From assembly GCF_025567085.1 (NCBI RefSeq), contig NZ_JAOQJN010000002.1, positions 248,001 through 312,000 of the forward strand: a stretch of DNA of 64,000 bases, given 5' to 3'. Positions 52,858-60,945 of this stretch are shown piece by piece; position 1 is the first letter of the stretch, and each line of letters begins with the position of its first letter. The notes below the pieces were generated by a model. That model saw nothing but the letters and a program-made list of their open reading frames with translations, was not told the origin of the DNA and searched no databases. The DNA comes from Bovifimicola ammoniilytica (GTDB taxonomy: Bacteria; Bacillota; Clostridia; Lachnospirales; Lachnospiraceae). The position numbers and the translations under genes are program-made.

Positions 52858-53751
52858 ATGCATATCTATGATGAGACAAAGGATATTCGTGTTAATAATT
52901 CGGCAGTAACATTAGGTAAATTTGATGCATTTCATTTAGGACACCAGAGACTTATTAACATTATTAATGAGAAAAAGAAAGAATATGGTTATGAAACAGT
53001 ACTTTTTTCATTCGATACAACAGGAATAAAACATCTGCCGAGTGTGACAACTAAGGCTGAAAGAATAGATATATGTAATGAATTAGGTATAGATAATCTT
53101 GTGTTCTATCCTGTTAATAAAGAAACCATGGCAATTGAGCCTGAAAATTTTATTAAAGAAGTATTAGTTAAAAGTATGGGTGCAAAGGTAATTGTGACAG
53201 GCAGAGATTTCTGTTTTGGAAGAAACAGACGTGGAAATGTAGAGATGCTCGAGAAATATGCGGTTGAGTCAGGATATGAACTTATAGTTGCAGATGATGT
53301 TATGTCAAATGGTGAAAAGGTCAGCAGTTCAAATATAAAGGATTATCTGACTTCGGGTAATATAGAGATGTCAAACAAAATGCTTGGTTATAATTATTTT
53401 ATAAAAGGACAGGTTGTAGCAGGAAAACAGAATGGAAGAAAGATAGATACCAGAACTATTAATATAAGTCCTGATGAGAATAAAATTCTGCCTCCAAGAG
53501 GTGTATATAAGACTAATACACACATAGATTCAAGAGTCTTTAAGAGTATTACAAATGTCGGAATTAATCCAACAGTTAAAGAAGATGGAAGAATTGTAGT
53601 CGAAACTCATATATTAGATTTCAATGAAGATATTTATGATAAAGAAGTGAAAATTGAGTTTATAAAATTCATAAGAGAAGAGAGAAAATTCCCTGATTTA
53701 AATGCATTAAAAAGGCAGATATTACTTGACATATCGGAAGCAAATTTATAA
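52858..53751 (+). CDS. ribF: Bifunctional riboflavin kinase/FAD synthetase
   Basis: 297 residues. The N-terminal FAD synthetase domain has VTLGKFDAFHLGHQRLINII and VTGRDFCFGRNRRGNVEML. The C-terminal riboflavin kinase domain has GRKIDTRTINISPDENKILPPRGVYKT and TNVGINPTVKEDGRIVVETHILDF. Some usual residues vary (GRPLGFPTANI is GRKIDTRTINI here), so kinase efficiency is uncertain. GGAG is 15 bases upstream, which is rather far. Confidence 0.92.
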   Translation: MHIYDETKDIRVNNSAVTLGKFDAFHLGHQRLINIINEKKKEYGYETVLFSFDTTGIKHLPSVTTKAERIDICNELGIDNLVFYPVNKETMAIEPENFIKEVLVKSMGAKVIVTGRDFCFGRNRRGNVEMLEKYAVESGYELIVADDVMSNGEKVSSSNIKDYLTSGNIEMSNKMLGYNYFIKGQVVAGKQNGRKIDTRTINISPDENKILPPRGVYKTNTHIDSRVFKSITNVGINPTVKEDGRIVVETHILDFNEDIYDKEVKIEFIKFIREERKFPDLNALKRQILLDISEANL

Positions 53752-53814
53752 AATAGAATCATGAATTTGTGAGGTTGTTTTATGTGAAAATAAAAGAAAA
53801 GGAAAGGTACTAGT

Positions 53815-55113
53815 ATGCAAATCAGGGTAGCAATTTTAGATCAGGATCAGAACTATCAAAACAGGGTATTAGTTGCTTTGCGTGAAAAATTTTCTAAAAA
53901 ATTACAGGTATTCCCATGTAATAGTACAGAAGACGTTTTATCGGTAATAGAAGCACATGAAGTAAAGGTTTTTGCAATTAATAAGATGATTAACTATGAT
54001 ATTTCCCAGATACCGGAGGAATGTGCAATAGTATATTTATCAGAATTAAAATCAGTTAAAGAGGAAGATGGAACACCAGTAGTATGCAAGTATCAGAAAG
54101 TTAAGAATATTGCTGGTGAATTATATAATATCGGCAAGAACTATGATAAATTATTAGCTGAGAAGAAAGAAGCAGAGAGAAAAGCTGAAGAGGAAAGACT
54201 AGAAGCTGAAAGAAAAGCTGAAGAAGAAAGATTAGAAGCTGAAAGAAAGGCTGAAGAAGAGAGAAGAAAAGCCGAAGAAGAAAGACTAGAGGCAGAAAGA
54301 AAGGCTGAAGAAGAAAGATTAGAGGCAGAAAGAAAAGCAGCTGAAGAAGAGCAGAAGAGATTAGAAGAAGAGAGAAAAGCTGAGGAAGAAAGAATCAGAG
54401 AGAAACGTAGAACTCCAGATGTGTACGCATTTATTTCGGCAGGAAACAGTGAGGGCAGCACGACAACAGGTATTTCTCTTGCAATTGCTAATGCAGATGA
54501 TAATACTAATATTTTATATCTTGATTTCAAACAGTTCAGCACAATGAGAAGATTTTTTGATGTTTCAAGAACGGATGTACCATTTAGTGATATTTTAACT
54601 AAGGCAGCAAACGGGGAACTTACTAAGGAAGATTTAGAGAAAGCCATAATAACAGATATGAAATTTGGCTTTGACTTCATTAATAATGAAGATTGTGCTT
54701 TTGAATTAGTTATGTATTTGGAAAATGGATTTAAAAAGTTATATGAGACAATTGGAGAGTTAGAGAATTATGATATCATCATAGTTAACTTAGAGAGTGC
54801 AATTTCTAAGATTAATTTCTCAGTTCTTGATGTAGCTAAGAAAGTTATATTTGTAGGAAGTGGATTACCTGATTCTAATAAGAATATTGAGAGAAACATT
54901 GAGATTATCAAAAAATATGATGAAGTGAATGATTGCTCTTATATAGAGAAAACTAATATACTCTATAACAGATTTGTTAATAGAAATTGTAGTGTACTAC
55001 ATCTTTCAGGCGTTAATGTAATAGGTGAAATTAATGTTATTAAAGAGAAAACGGAACAGAGAGTATTAGATACAATGTCTAAGATGGCGATATTTGGACA
55101 GATCGTTGAATAG
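53815..55113 (+). CDS. TadZ/CpaE-like protein with charged helix insert and degenerate ATPase
   Basis: 432 residues in three parts. Residues 1-110 resemble a response-regulator receiver (IRVAILDQDQNYQNRVLVAL) but lack the phospho-acceptor Asp. Residues about 115-200 are a repeated KAEEERLEAER sequence, a highly charged single helix or coiled coil. Residues 203-432 resemble a ParA/MinD fold, with a P-loop-like SAGNSEGSTTTGISLAIA that lacks the conserved lysines, then NILYLDFKQFS and YDIIIVNLESA. This is the architecture of TadZ/CpaE localisation proteins of Tad pili, but no tad genes are nearby. It is cotranscribed with the FHA protein. Confidence 0.65.
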   Translation: MQIRVAILDQDQNYQNRVLVALREKFSKKLQVFPCNSTEDVLSVIEAHEVKVFAINKMINYDISQIPEECAIVYLSELKSVKEEDGTPVVCKYQKVKNIAGELYNIGKNYDKLLAEKKEAERKAEEERLEAERKAEEERLEAERKAEEERRKAEEERLEAERKAEEERLEAERKAAEEEQKRLEEERKAEEERIREKRRTPDVYAFISAGNSEGSTTTGISLAIANADDNTNILYLDFKQFSTMRRFFDVSRTDVPFSDILTKAANGELTKEDLEKAIITDMKFGFDFINNEDCAFELVMYLENGFKKLYETIGELENYDIIIVNLESAISKINFSVLDVAKKVIFVGSGLPDSNKNIERNIEIIKKYDEVNDCSYIEKTNILYNRFVNRNCSVLHLSGVNVIGEINVIKEKTEQRVLDTMSKMAIFGQIVE

Positions 55114-55156
55114 TTACATACATATTGAAGATTACAGAAAGGTTAGGTAATAATAT

Positions 55157-56296
55157 ATGATAGATTTAAACATAAAGAACGATGAAGAAAAAGTTACTGC
55201 TGAATATCTCCTTAAATCTAACGACAGAATTGACAATCTTACATTAGGTATGATGGTTAACAATGATATAGAAGGTTTCTTACCAGTACAGCCGGTACAG
55301 GTAGAGAATGACAGATATTTCAGATATGATATAACGGGATTGGTTACAATGAAAGAATATCTCGGTGAATATGTTAAAAAAGACAGATTATTAAAAGTAT
55401 TCTATGGTATTGCTAATACGATTAGGGAATCATCAGAATATATGATTAACTGGACATCATTTTCACTAGAGAGAAAAGAGATATACGTTAATCCTGAAAA
55501 TGGAGATGTCAGGTTATTATGTCTCCCATTACTTACAGTTATTAATGATGGTAATATATGCAACTTTTTTAAGAATGTATTATTTAGTTCACAGTTTGAT
55601 TTAGATGAAAATGGTGATTATGTAGGTAAACTTATCACATTTCTTAATCCTAAATCATATACGTTGGACAAGTTCATATATGAATTAGAAGATATGCTCG
55701 GACTTGAACATAAAGAAGTGGTTGAGGAAGAAGACGAAGAAGATACAACTGTAGAAGCTGAAACAGAAGAAGATAAAAATGATGCAGATGTAGAAAAAGA
55801 GCCAGCAGAAGATACCGAGCAGGAAGCTGCTAATGATGACGATACAGAGATTCAACCTGAATTAGAAGAGAATGTTGCAGAGACATCAGATGAAGTTATA
55901 GATGAAAAAGTAACTGAAGAGACAATAGAGATAGATGAAGTATCTGGGAAAGATGCTGAAACAGAAGAAGTTCCTCCAACTGTTTCAAAACCAGAGATAG
56001 AACCATATCTAATAAGATTATCTAATAATCAGGAGATAAAGATTGATAAAGATTCATTCTATATTGGTAAAGATGAGAAAAATGTTGATTATTGTATATC
56101 AGATAACTTAGCTATTGATGATAAACATGCTTATATTATAAGACATGGTAAAGAATACTTTGTTGTAGACAATAATTCGAAGAATCATACATATTTAAAC
56201 AGAGTATTAATAGGAACTGATGAGGAAGTCTTTATTCCACACGGAGCTCAGCTTAGATTTGCTGACGAAGATTTTGAATTCAGAATGCATAAATAA
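55157..56296 (+). CDS. DUF6382-like/FHA-domain protein
   Basis: 379 residues. The N-terminal part of about 190 residues (LLKSNDRIDNLTLGMMVNNDIEGFLPVQPVQ ... EIYVNPENGDVRLLCLPL) resembles the DUF6382 domain found in Lachnospiraceae proteins near Tad-like loci. A very acidic linker follows (about 190-275). The FHA domain (about 283-379) has FYIGKDEKNVDYCISDNLAIDDKHAYII, NNSKNHTYLNRVLI and HGAQLRFADEDFEFRM, i.e. the core G-x-S/T, N-x-S and N-G positions of a phosphothreonine reader, partly varied. No kinase is adjacent. Confidence 0.75.
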   Translation: MIDLNIKNDEEKVTAEYLLKSNDRIDNLTLGMMVNNDIEGFLPVQPVQVENDRYFRYDITGLVTMKEYLGEYVKKDRLLKVFYGIANTIRESSEYMINWTSFSLERKEIYVNPENGDVRLLCLPLLTVINDGNICNFFKNVLFSSQFDLDENGDYVGKLITFLNPKSYTLDKFIYELEDMLGLEHKEVVEEEDEEDTTVEAETEEDKNDADVEKEPAEDTEQEAANDDDTEIQPELEENVAETSDEVIDEKVTEETIEIDEVSGKDAETEEVPPTVSKPEIEPYLIRLSNNQEIKIDKDSFYIGKDEKNVDYCISDNLAIDDKHAYIIRHGKEYFVVDNNSKNHTYLNRVLIGTDEEVFIPHGAQLRFADEDFEFRMHK

Positions 56297-56319
56297 GTTT
56301 TAAATATTTTTGGATTTAT

Positions 56320-56380
56320 AAGACCTTTTATAGTTTATATATTTTAAGATATAATATATAACTTTAAAAGGTCTTTGTAA
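56320..56380 (+). terminator. Putative terminator after the FHA gene
   Basis: AAGACCTTTTA (56320-56330) pairs with TAAAAGGTCTT (56365-56375), enclosing a second A/T-rich stem TTATATATT/AATATATAA. It is followed by TGTAATTT. The region to 56550 holds no other feature I can support. Confidence 0.6.
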
Positions 56381-56550
56381 TTTATGTATGAATTTATGTG
56401 AAATCGAATTTAAAATTAGGTAAAATTTTACTTGTTTATTTCCGGAATATAGGTTATTGTATATAAGGATGCTTTTTTTTGATAAAAAATGTCTATACTA
56501 TAATTGAATATTAGAAAATACATAACTATATGTATATTGAAAGGAAAATT

Positions 56551-58170
56551 ATGAGCAGTACAATGATAATAAGTATGCTTGGGGGATTAGGACTATTCCT
56601 TTATGGAATGAAGCTTATGGGTGAAGGAATAGAAAAAGTAGCAGGTTCTAAGATGAAAACAATCTTAGAGTGGTGTACCAAGAACAGACTTATAGGTGTT
56701 ATCGTCGGTACAATTTTTACTGCTATTATTCAGTCTTCAAGTGCAGCTACTGTTATGGTTGTAAGTTTTGTTAACTCAGGACTTATGAATCTTATGCAGG
56801 CTGTAGGTGTAATTATGGGTGCTAACATTGGTACAACAGTAACAGCACAGATTGTAGCATTTGATCTTGATAGTATTGCACCAATATTTGTAATTACCGG
56901 TGTTGTTATGATTATGTTCTTTAAGAATGAAACGGTCAACAAAGTCGGCGAGGTGCTTTTTGGTTTTGGCGCATTATTTTTAGGAATGAGCCTTATGAAA
57001 AATTCTATGGCAGATATAAAAGATTCTGTTACAGTAATGAAGATGATTAGTTCACTTAAGAATCCTTTAGTTGCAATCTTGGTAGGACTTGTTATTACTA
57101 CGATATTACAGAGTTCATCTGCGTCGGTAGGTATTCTTGTAACGATGGCCGGAAGTGGACTTGTAGAATTACCAATGTGTTTCTATGTTATTTTAGGTTG
57201 TAACATAGGTGCCTGTACATCTGCTGTATTAGTAGGTCTTACAGGTAAGAAAGATGCTAAGAGAGCTGCCCTTATTCATCTTATGTTTAATATTATAGGT
57301 TCAATAATAATGTTACTTATTTTATTACCATTTGGAGGATATGTTGAGCATTGGATTAATGCTATTTCAGCTGATCCTAAACGTGCCGTAGCTAATACAC
57401 ATACTATATTTAAGGTATTCCAGGTTATTATCTTATTCCCATTTGCAGGCTGGATAGTAAAACTTACACAGTGGCTTGTACCTGGCGAAGATAAACAAAA
57501 AGAAAAATATGAATTAAAATATATTAGTCTTGATTCAGCGGTATCTCCGGCTATTGCTATGATAGAGGTAACAAATGAGATTAAGAGAATGGGTGAGATT
57601 GCTAATTATAACCTTGAAAGAAGTATGGAAGCGTTAATGAAAGGCAATAAGGATATAATTAATGAAGTGTTTGAACGAGAACATGAAGTTGATTTCCTTA
57701 GCAGGAAGATTACCGATTTCTTAGTTAAGATAAATCAGATGCTGCCAGTAAGTGAGACAAAGAACATAGCTGGCTATTACCATGTTGTAAGTGATATTGA
57801 ACGTATAGGTGACCATGCAGAAAATATTGCGGAATTTGCACAGACAAAGCTTAATGAATCAATAGAATTCAGTAAAGTGGGTGCGGAGGAATTACAACAT
57901 ATGTTTGATGTTATGAATAAGGAAGTGAAACTTGCATTAGAAGCATTTACTGAGAGAAATGAAGAACATCTTAAAGAAATTATGGATTTAGAAGATGAAG
58001 TAGATGATTTAGAAAAACAGTTACAGAGAAATCATGTACGTCGTATGTCTAAGAACGAATGTAGTCCTAAGGCAGCAATATTCTCTGATTTGATTTCAAA
58101 CTTCGAAAGAGTATCAGATCATGCTACAAATATTGCATTTGCTACATTCAGAGAAGAAGAATATATTTAA
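56551..58170 (+). CDS. Na/Pi cotransporter family protein with PhoU-like domain
   Basis: 539 residues. Two inverted membrane repeats carry the QSSSA motifs typical of the NptA/YjbB family: AIIQSSSAATVMVVSFVNSGL with GVIMGANIGTTVTAQ, and TILQSSSASVGILVTMAGSGL with GCNIGACTSAVLVG. The C-terminal 200 residues are two PhoU-type helical bundles (DIERIGDHAENIAEFA; NFERVSDHATNIAFA) with the E/DxxxD metal motifs. It probably moves phosphate with Na+. AAGG at 56541-56544 supports ATG 56551, not 56530. Confidence 0.92.
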   Translation: MSSTMIISMLGGLGLFLYGMKLMGEGIEKVAGSKMKTILEWCTKNRLIGVIVGTIFTAIIQSSSAATVMVVSFVNSGLMNLMQAVGVIMGANIGTTVTAQIVAFDLDSIAPIFVITGVVMIMFFKNETVNKVGEVLFGFGALFLGMSLMKNSMADIKDSVTVMKMISSLKNPLVAILVGLVITTILQSSSASVGILVTMAGSGLVELPMCFYVILGCNIGACTSAVLVGLTGKKDAKRAALIHLMFNIIGSIIMLLILLPFGGYVEHWINAISADPKRAVANTHTIFKVFQVIILFPFAGWIVKLTQWLVPGEDKQKEKYELKYISLDSAVSPAIAMIEVTNEIKRMGEIANYNLERSMEALMKGNKDIINEVFEREHEVDFLSRKITDFLVKINQMLPVSETKNIAGYYHVVSDIERIGDHAENIAEFAQTKLNESIEFSKVGAEELQHMFDVMNKEVKLALEAFTERNEEHLKEIMDLEDEVDDLEKQLQRNHVRRMSKNECSPKAAIFSDLISNFERVSDHATNIAFATFREEEYI

Positions 58171-58178
58171 GAATTTTG

Positions 58179-58210
58179 AATACAGGTCATATTATATGGC
58201 CTGTATTTGT
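58179..58210 (+). terminator. Terminator after the Na/Pi transporter
   Basis: 12-bp stem AATACAGGTCAT/ATGGCCTGTATT (one G-U pair), 5-base loop, then TGTTTG. The T run is interrupted. Confidence 0.7.
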
Positions 58211-58286
58211 TTGTGAAATTATATAATGAAAATAAGTTATCAATGTATTGTATCTTATAACTCTGAGAATAAGGAAAGGTATGAAA

Positions 58287-59216
58287 ATGAAGAAATTAAT
58301 ATATCTAATTGCGTTAATAACAATGACAGTAGTATTAGTTGCCTGTGGAGGTAGTAAGAAGAGTAAAAATAATAAAAAAGATGGAAACACAACAAAGTCA
58401 GTAAATACTACGCAAACAACAGAAGCGACAGATAAGAATGTAGAAACAAATAAATTAGAAGAGACCGCTGAACAAACTACAACAGAAGAGATCATAACAG
58501 AAGAATCCACAACTACTACGGTGGCTGAAACTACACCAGAACCTGTCACAACCGCACAAGAGACAAGTTCATACATACCAAGAACTGGTGGACATCTAGT
58601 AGCAATTGATGCAGGACATCAGGCACATGGCAATAATGAAAAAGAACCGGTAGGACCGGGTGCATCAGAAGTAAAAGCTAAAGTAAGCAGTGGAACAGCA
58701 GGTTGCGTTAGCGGACTTGCTGAATATGAACTTAACTTAAGTATTGCCCTTAAATTACAGAAAGAATTAGAAACCAGAGGATATAATATCATAATGATAA
58801 GAAGTACCAATGATGTTAATATCAGTAATAGCGCAAGAGCACAGATTGCAAATAATGCAGGTGCAGAAGCATTTATCAGGATACATGCTAATGGTTCTGA
58901 GAACAGTAGTACAAATGGTGCGATGACAATATGTCAGACACCATCTAATCCATATAATGGTAATATATATGGATTAAGCAGAAAATTATCACAATGCGTA
59001 TTAGATAAATATATTGAAAGTACAGGTGCAAGAAAACAAAAGGTATGGGAAACTGATACTATGAGTGGAATTAACTGGGCATCCGTACCTACCACGATTA
59101 TAGAAATGGGATATATGTCTAATCCGACTGAAGATGGATTAATGGCTACGGAGGATTATCAGAATAAAATTGTGATTGGAATTGCAAATGGAATAGATGC
59201 ATATTTTAACAGTTGA
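58287..59216 (+). CDS. Lipoprotein N-acetylmuramoyl-L-alanine amidase (Amidase_3)
   Basis: 309 residues. The signal peptide has lipobox LVAC (Cys20), then a Thr/Glu-rich linker (about 25-100), then the zinc amidase domain. Metal ligands are His in VAIDAGHQAHGN, Glu in GLAEYELNLSIALKL and His in FIRIHANGSENS, with the catalytic Glu in TTIIEMGYMSNPTED. It would cleave the amide between muramic acid and the stem peptide, anchored at the membrane's outer face. AAAGG at 58275-58279 supports ATG 58287 (58281 also possible). Confidence 0.9.
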   Translation: MKKLIYLIALITMTVVLVACGGSKKSKNNKKDGNTTKSVNTTQTTEATDKNVETNKLEETAEQTTTEEIITEESTTTTVAETTPEPVTTAQETSSYIPRTGGHLVAIDAGHQAHGNNEKEPVGPGASEVKAKVSSGTAGCVSGLAEYELNLSIALKLQKELETRGYNIIMIRSTNDVNISNSARAQIANNAGAEAFIRIHANGSENSSTNGAMTICQTPSNPYNGNIYGLSRKLSQCVLDKYIESTGARKQKVWETDTMSGINWASVPTTIIEMGYMSNPTEDGLMATEDYQNKIVIGIANGIDAYFNS

Positions 59217-59249
59217 AAACAGGAGCTGTGTGAAGAGTCTCTTATTTTC

Positions 59250-59423
59250 TGATTCCTTAATCGGGTGTGAGTAAATGCCGCCCTCTGCAAAGTCTATTAT
59301 GTGCAGTAAATCAAACGTACTTTGCTTGAACGGTGATTTGCTGCACCTACCTTTTGCATCTGGCGGCATATAACTCACACACACGATATGTCATAAATCA
59401 AGTGTGTGTCATAGACGGAATCA
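59250..59423. repeat. Multi-stem foldback element (family member C)
   Basis: Nested complementary segments: TGATTCC/GGAATCA, GTGTGAGT/ACTCACAC, ATGCCGCC/GGCGGCAT, TGCAAA/TTTGCA and GTGCAGTAAATCA/TGATTTGCTGCAC, around a 20-base loop (59314-59333). The right flank (59400-59419, AAGTGTGTGTCATAGACGGA) is identical to 25868-25887 in element B, and weaker similarity continues for about 30 more bases. It fills the gap between the amidase and the minus-strand regulator and encodes nothing. Confidence 0.75.
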
Positions 59424-59460
59424 TTGGTTTAAATGTCTGTGAATTGAATCAGAATATTAT

Positions 59461-59835
59461 TTATTCAGCACCATTTACATGTTTTTTTAGTGCTTCAAAT
59501 GTTTCTTTACTAAGTACGTGTTCCATCTTGCAGGCATCTTCATCTGCAACTTCAGGATTAACGCCTAATTTGACAAGCCATTTTGATAATAACTCATGTC
59601 TTTCATAAATCATTTCTGCTATTTCACGACCAGTATCAGTTAAGTATATGTATCCTGCATCTGTAACTGTAATATGGTCTTTTTCGCGAAGATGTTTCAT
59701 TGCAATACTTACACTTGATTTCTTAAAGCCTAATTCATTAGCAATATCGACAGAACGAACAACAGGTAATTTCTTACTTAATACCAAAATTGTTTCTAAA
59801 TAATTTTCAGAAGATTCGTTTATAAACGCTCTCAT
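59461..59835 (-). CDS. DtxR/MntR-family metal-dependent regulator
   Basis: 124 residues on the minus strand. The winged HTH is ENYLETILVLSKKLPVVRSVDIANELGFKKSSVSIAMKHLREKDHI. The dimerisation/metal domain contains the ligand-bearing segments TGREIAEMIYERHELLSKWLVKLGV and ADEDACKMEHVLSKETFEALKKHV. It lacks an SH3-like third domain, as in MntR. It is divergent from the feo genes, whose promoter carries a matching inverted repeat, so iron-dependent repression of feo is the likely role (inference). Manganese sensing cannot be excluded. Confidence 0.88.
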   Translation of the reverse strand: MRAFINESSENYLETILVLSKKLPVVRSVDIANELGFKKSSVSIAMKHLREKDHITVTDAGYIYLTDTGREIAEMIYERHELLSKWLVKLGVNPEVADEDACKMEHVLSKETFEALKKHVNGAE

Positions 59836-60061
59836 TATTAAAGCTCCTTTTATTTATTATTTTAAATAATTTTTAAATTCACATTCCTTAAGATATCATA
59901 TCATTATATAATACTATACCACAAATTTCTAAAATTAGATAGTATATATTTTCCTAATAATATAGAACTAAAATATTAAATATATTTGTAAAGAAAATAG
60001 ATATACAATATATTGAATTCAAAATATATAGAAAAATATGCAGAAAAAATTAAAAAAGTTA

Positions 60062-60093
60062 TTGACACCTAATGAATGTTAGACTATACTAAC
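60062..60093 (+). promoter_or_regulatory. feoA promoter with overlapping inverted-repeat operator
   Basis: TTGACA at 60062-60067, 17-base spacer, TATACT at 60085-60090. The inverted repeat GTTAG-ACTATA-CTAAC (60078-60093) covers the -10 box. Its half-sites resemble the TTAG/CTAA core of DtxR-family operators. The rest of the 309-base gap between the regulator and feoA is A/T-rich without other recognisable signals. Confidence 0.75.
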
Positions 60094-60144
60094 TTTCGAA
60101 GAAAAGAGTTTTGAAAAATATTATCAATATAGAAAGAGGATGAT

Positions 60145-60357
60145 ATGATGCCTTTAACAATGGTTAATGCAGGTGAACCTAATGTAATTAAAAAGGTTGG
60201 CGGTAAAGAAGAAACACGTAGATTTCTGGAGAACCTCGGCTTTGTAGCAGGTGGAACGGTAACAGTTATATCAGAAATTGATGGTAATATGATTGTTAAT
60301 GTTAAGGATTCCAGAGTGGCTATAGGTAAAGATATGGCTAATAAAATAATGGTATAA
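60145..60357 (+). CDS. feoA: FeoA-family protein (first copy)
   Basis: 70 residues forming one FeoA SH3-like domain: VIKKVGGKEETRRFLENLGFVAGGTVTVISEIDGNMIVNVKDSRVAIGKDMANKIMV. FeoA supports ferrous iron uptake by FeoB from the cytoplasmic side. ATG 60145 or 60148 is possible; AGAGG at 60135-60139 suits either. A second, distinct feoA follows 183 bases later. Confidence 0.92.
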   Translation: MMPLTMVNAGEPNVIKKVGGKEETRRFLENLGFVAGGTVTVISEIDGNMIVNVKDSRVAIGKDMANKIMV

Positions 60358-60540
60358 AATATAACTGATAATAAAAAGAGTTCTATAAGTATTAATTATT
60401 AGCATAGTTACATATAAATGTAACTGATAGTGCAGTATTATTAGTTCCTAACAATTATGACAAGATAACATTTATATGTTATTTGTATAAAAAAAGTATT
60501 TATATACTTTACAAAAAGGCAAGAATGGAGGAAATGCATT

Positions 60541-60759
60541 ATGACACTTAGAGAAGTGGAGTGCGGAACAACTGTTAAAGTTAAGAAACTTACAGGTGAT
60601 GGTCCGGTTAAAAGAAGAATTATGGATATGGGAATTACAAAAGGTGTTGAGATATTTGTAAGAAAAGTTGCACCTCTTGGAGATCCTGTAGAAGTAACTG
60701 TAAGAGGCTACGAATTATCATTAAGAAAAGCCGATGCAGAAATGATAGAAGTAGAATAA
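60541..60759 (+). CDS. feoA: FeoA-family protein (second copy)
   Basis: 72 residues: MTLREVECGTTVKVKKLTGDGPVKRRIMDMGITKGVEIFVRKVAPLGDPVEVTVRGYELSLRKADA in pieces typical of standard FeoA, with the APLGDP loop that the first copy lacks. The 183-base gap before it holds three small hairpins (60406-60425, 60465-60482, 60493-60510) and GGAGG upstream of the ATG. Confidence 0.94.
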   Translation: MTLREVECGTTVKVKKLTGDGPVKRRIMDMGITKGVEIFVRKVAPLGDPVEVTVRGYELSLRKADAEMIEVE

Positions 60760-60784
60760 AATCTGTTTTACAGATTTTATTTCA
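60756..60784 (+). terminator. Weak terminator-like hairpin after the second feoA
   Basis: Perfect 10-bp A/T-rich stem ATAAAATCTG/CAGATTTTAT with a 5-base loop, overlapping the feoA stop and followed by only TTC. It may act as a partial terminator that lowers feoB expression. Confidence 0.4.
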
Positions 60785-60806
60785 GACAAATTTTTTTTGC
60801 CCCCGT

Positions 60807-60822
60807 GTTAGTTAACACTAAC
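60807..60822 (+). promoter_or_regulatory. Second GTTAG-N6-CTAAC operator, upstream of feoB
   Basis: GTTAG-TTAACA-CTAAC, the same half-sites and the same 6-base spacing as at 60078-60093. It lies about 125 bases before the feoB start. No convincing -35/-10 pair is seen around it. Confidence 0.65.
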
Positions 60823-60945
60823 AAAAATAAGACAAAACGTACAATGAAAAGTTATAACAGTTATATATTCAGAAGTTTATAATAGCGACACATATATAAA
60901 CTAATTAATCTGAATTAAAGAAGTGTCGCAGAAATGAGGAGATTT

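Noticed and set aside
54141..54680. 179-codon antisense frame rich in Ser, Ala and Leu
   Set aside because: Shadow of the GAAGCTGAAAGA repeat coding the charged helix on the + strand.
60440..60452. ATTAG-TTC-CTAAC as a third feo operator
   Set aside because: The half-sites are similar, but the spacer is 3 rather than 6 bases and the first half-site is changed.
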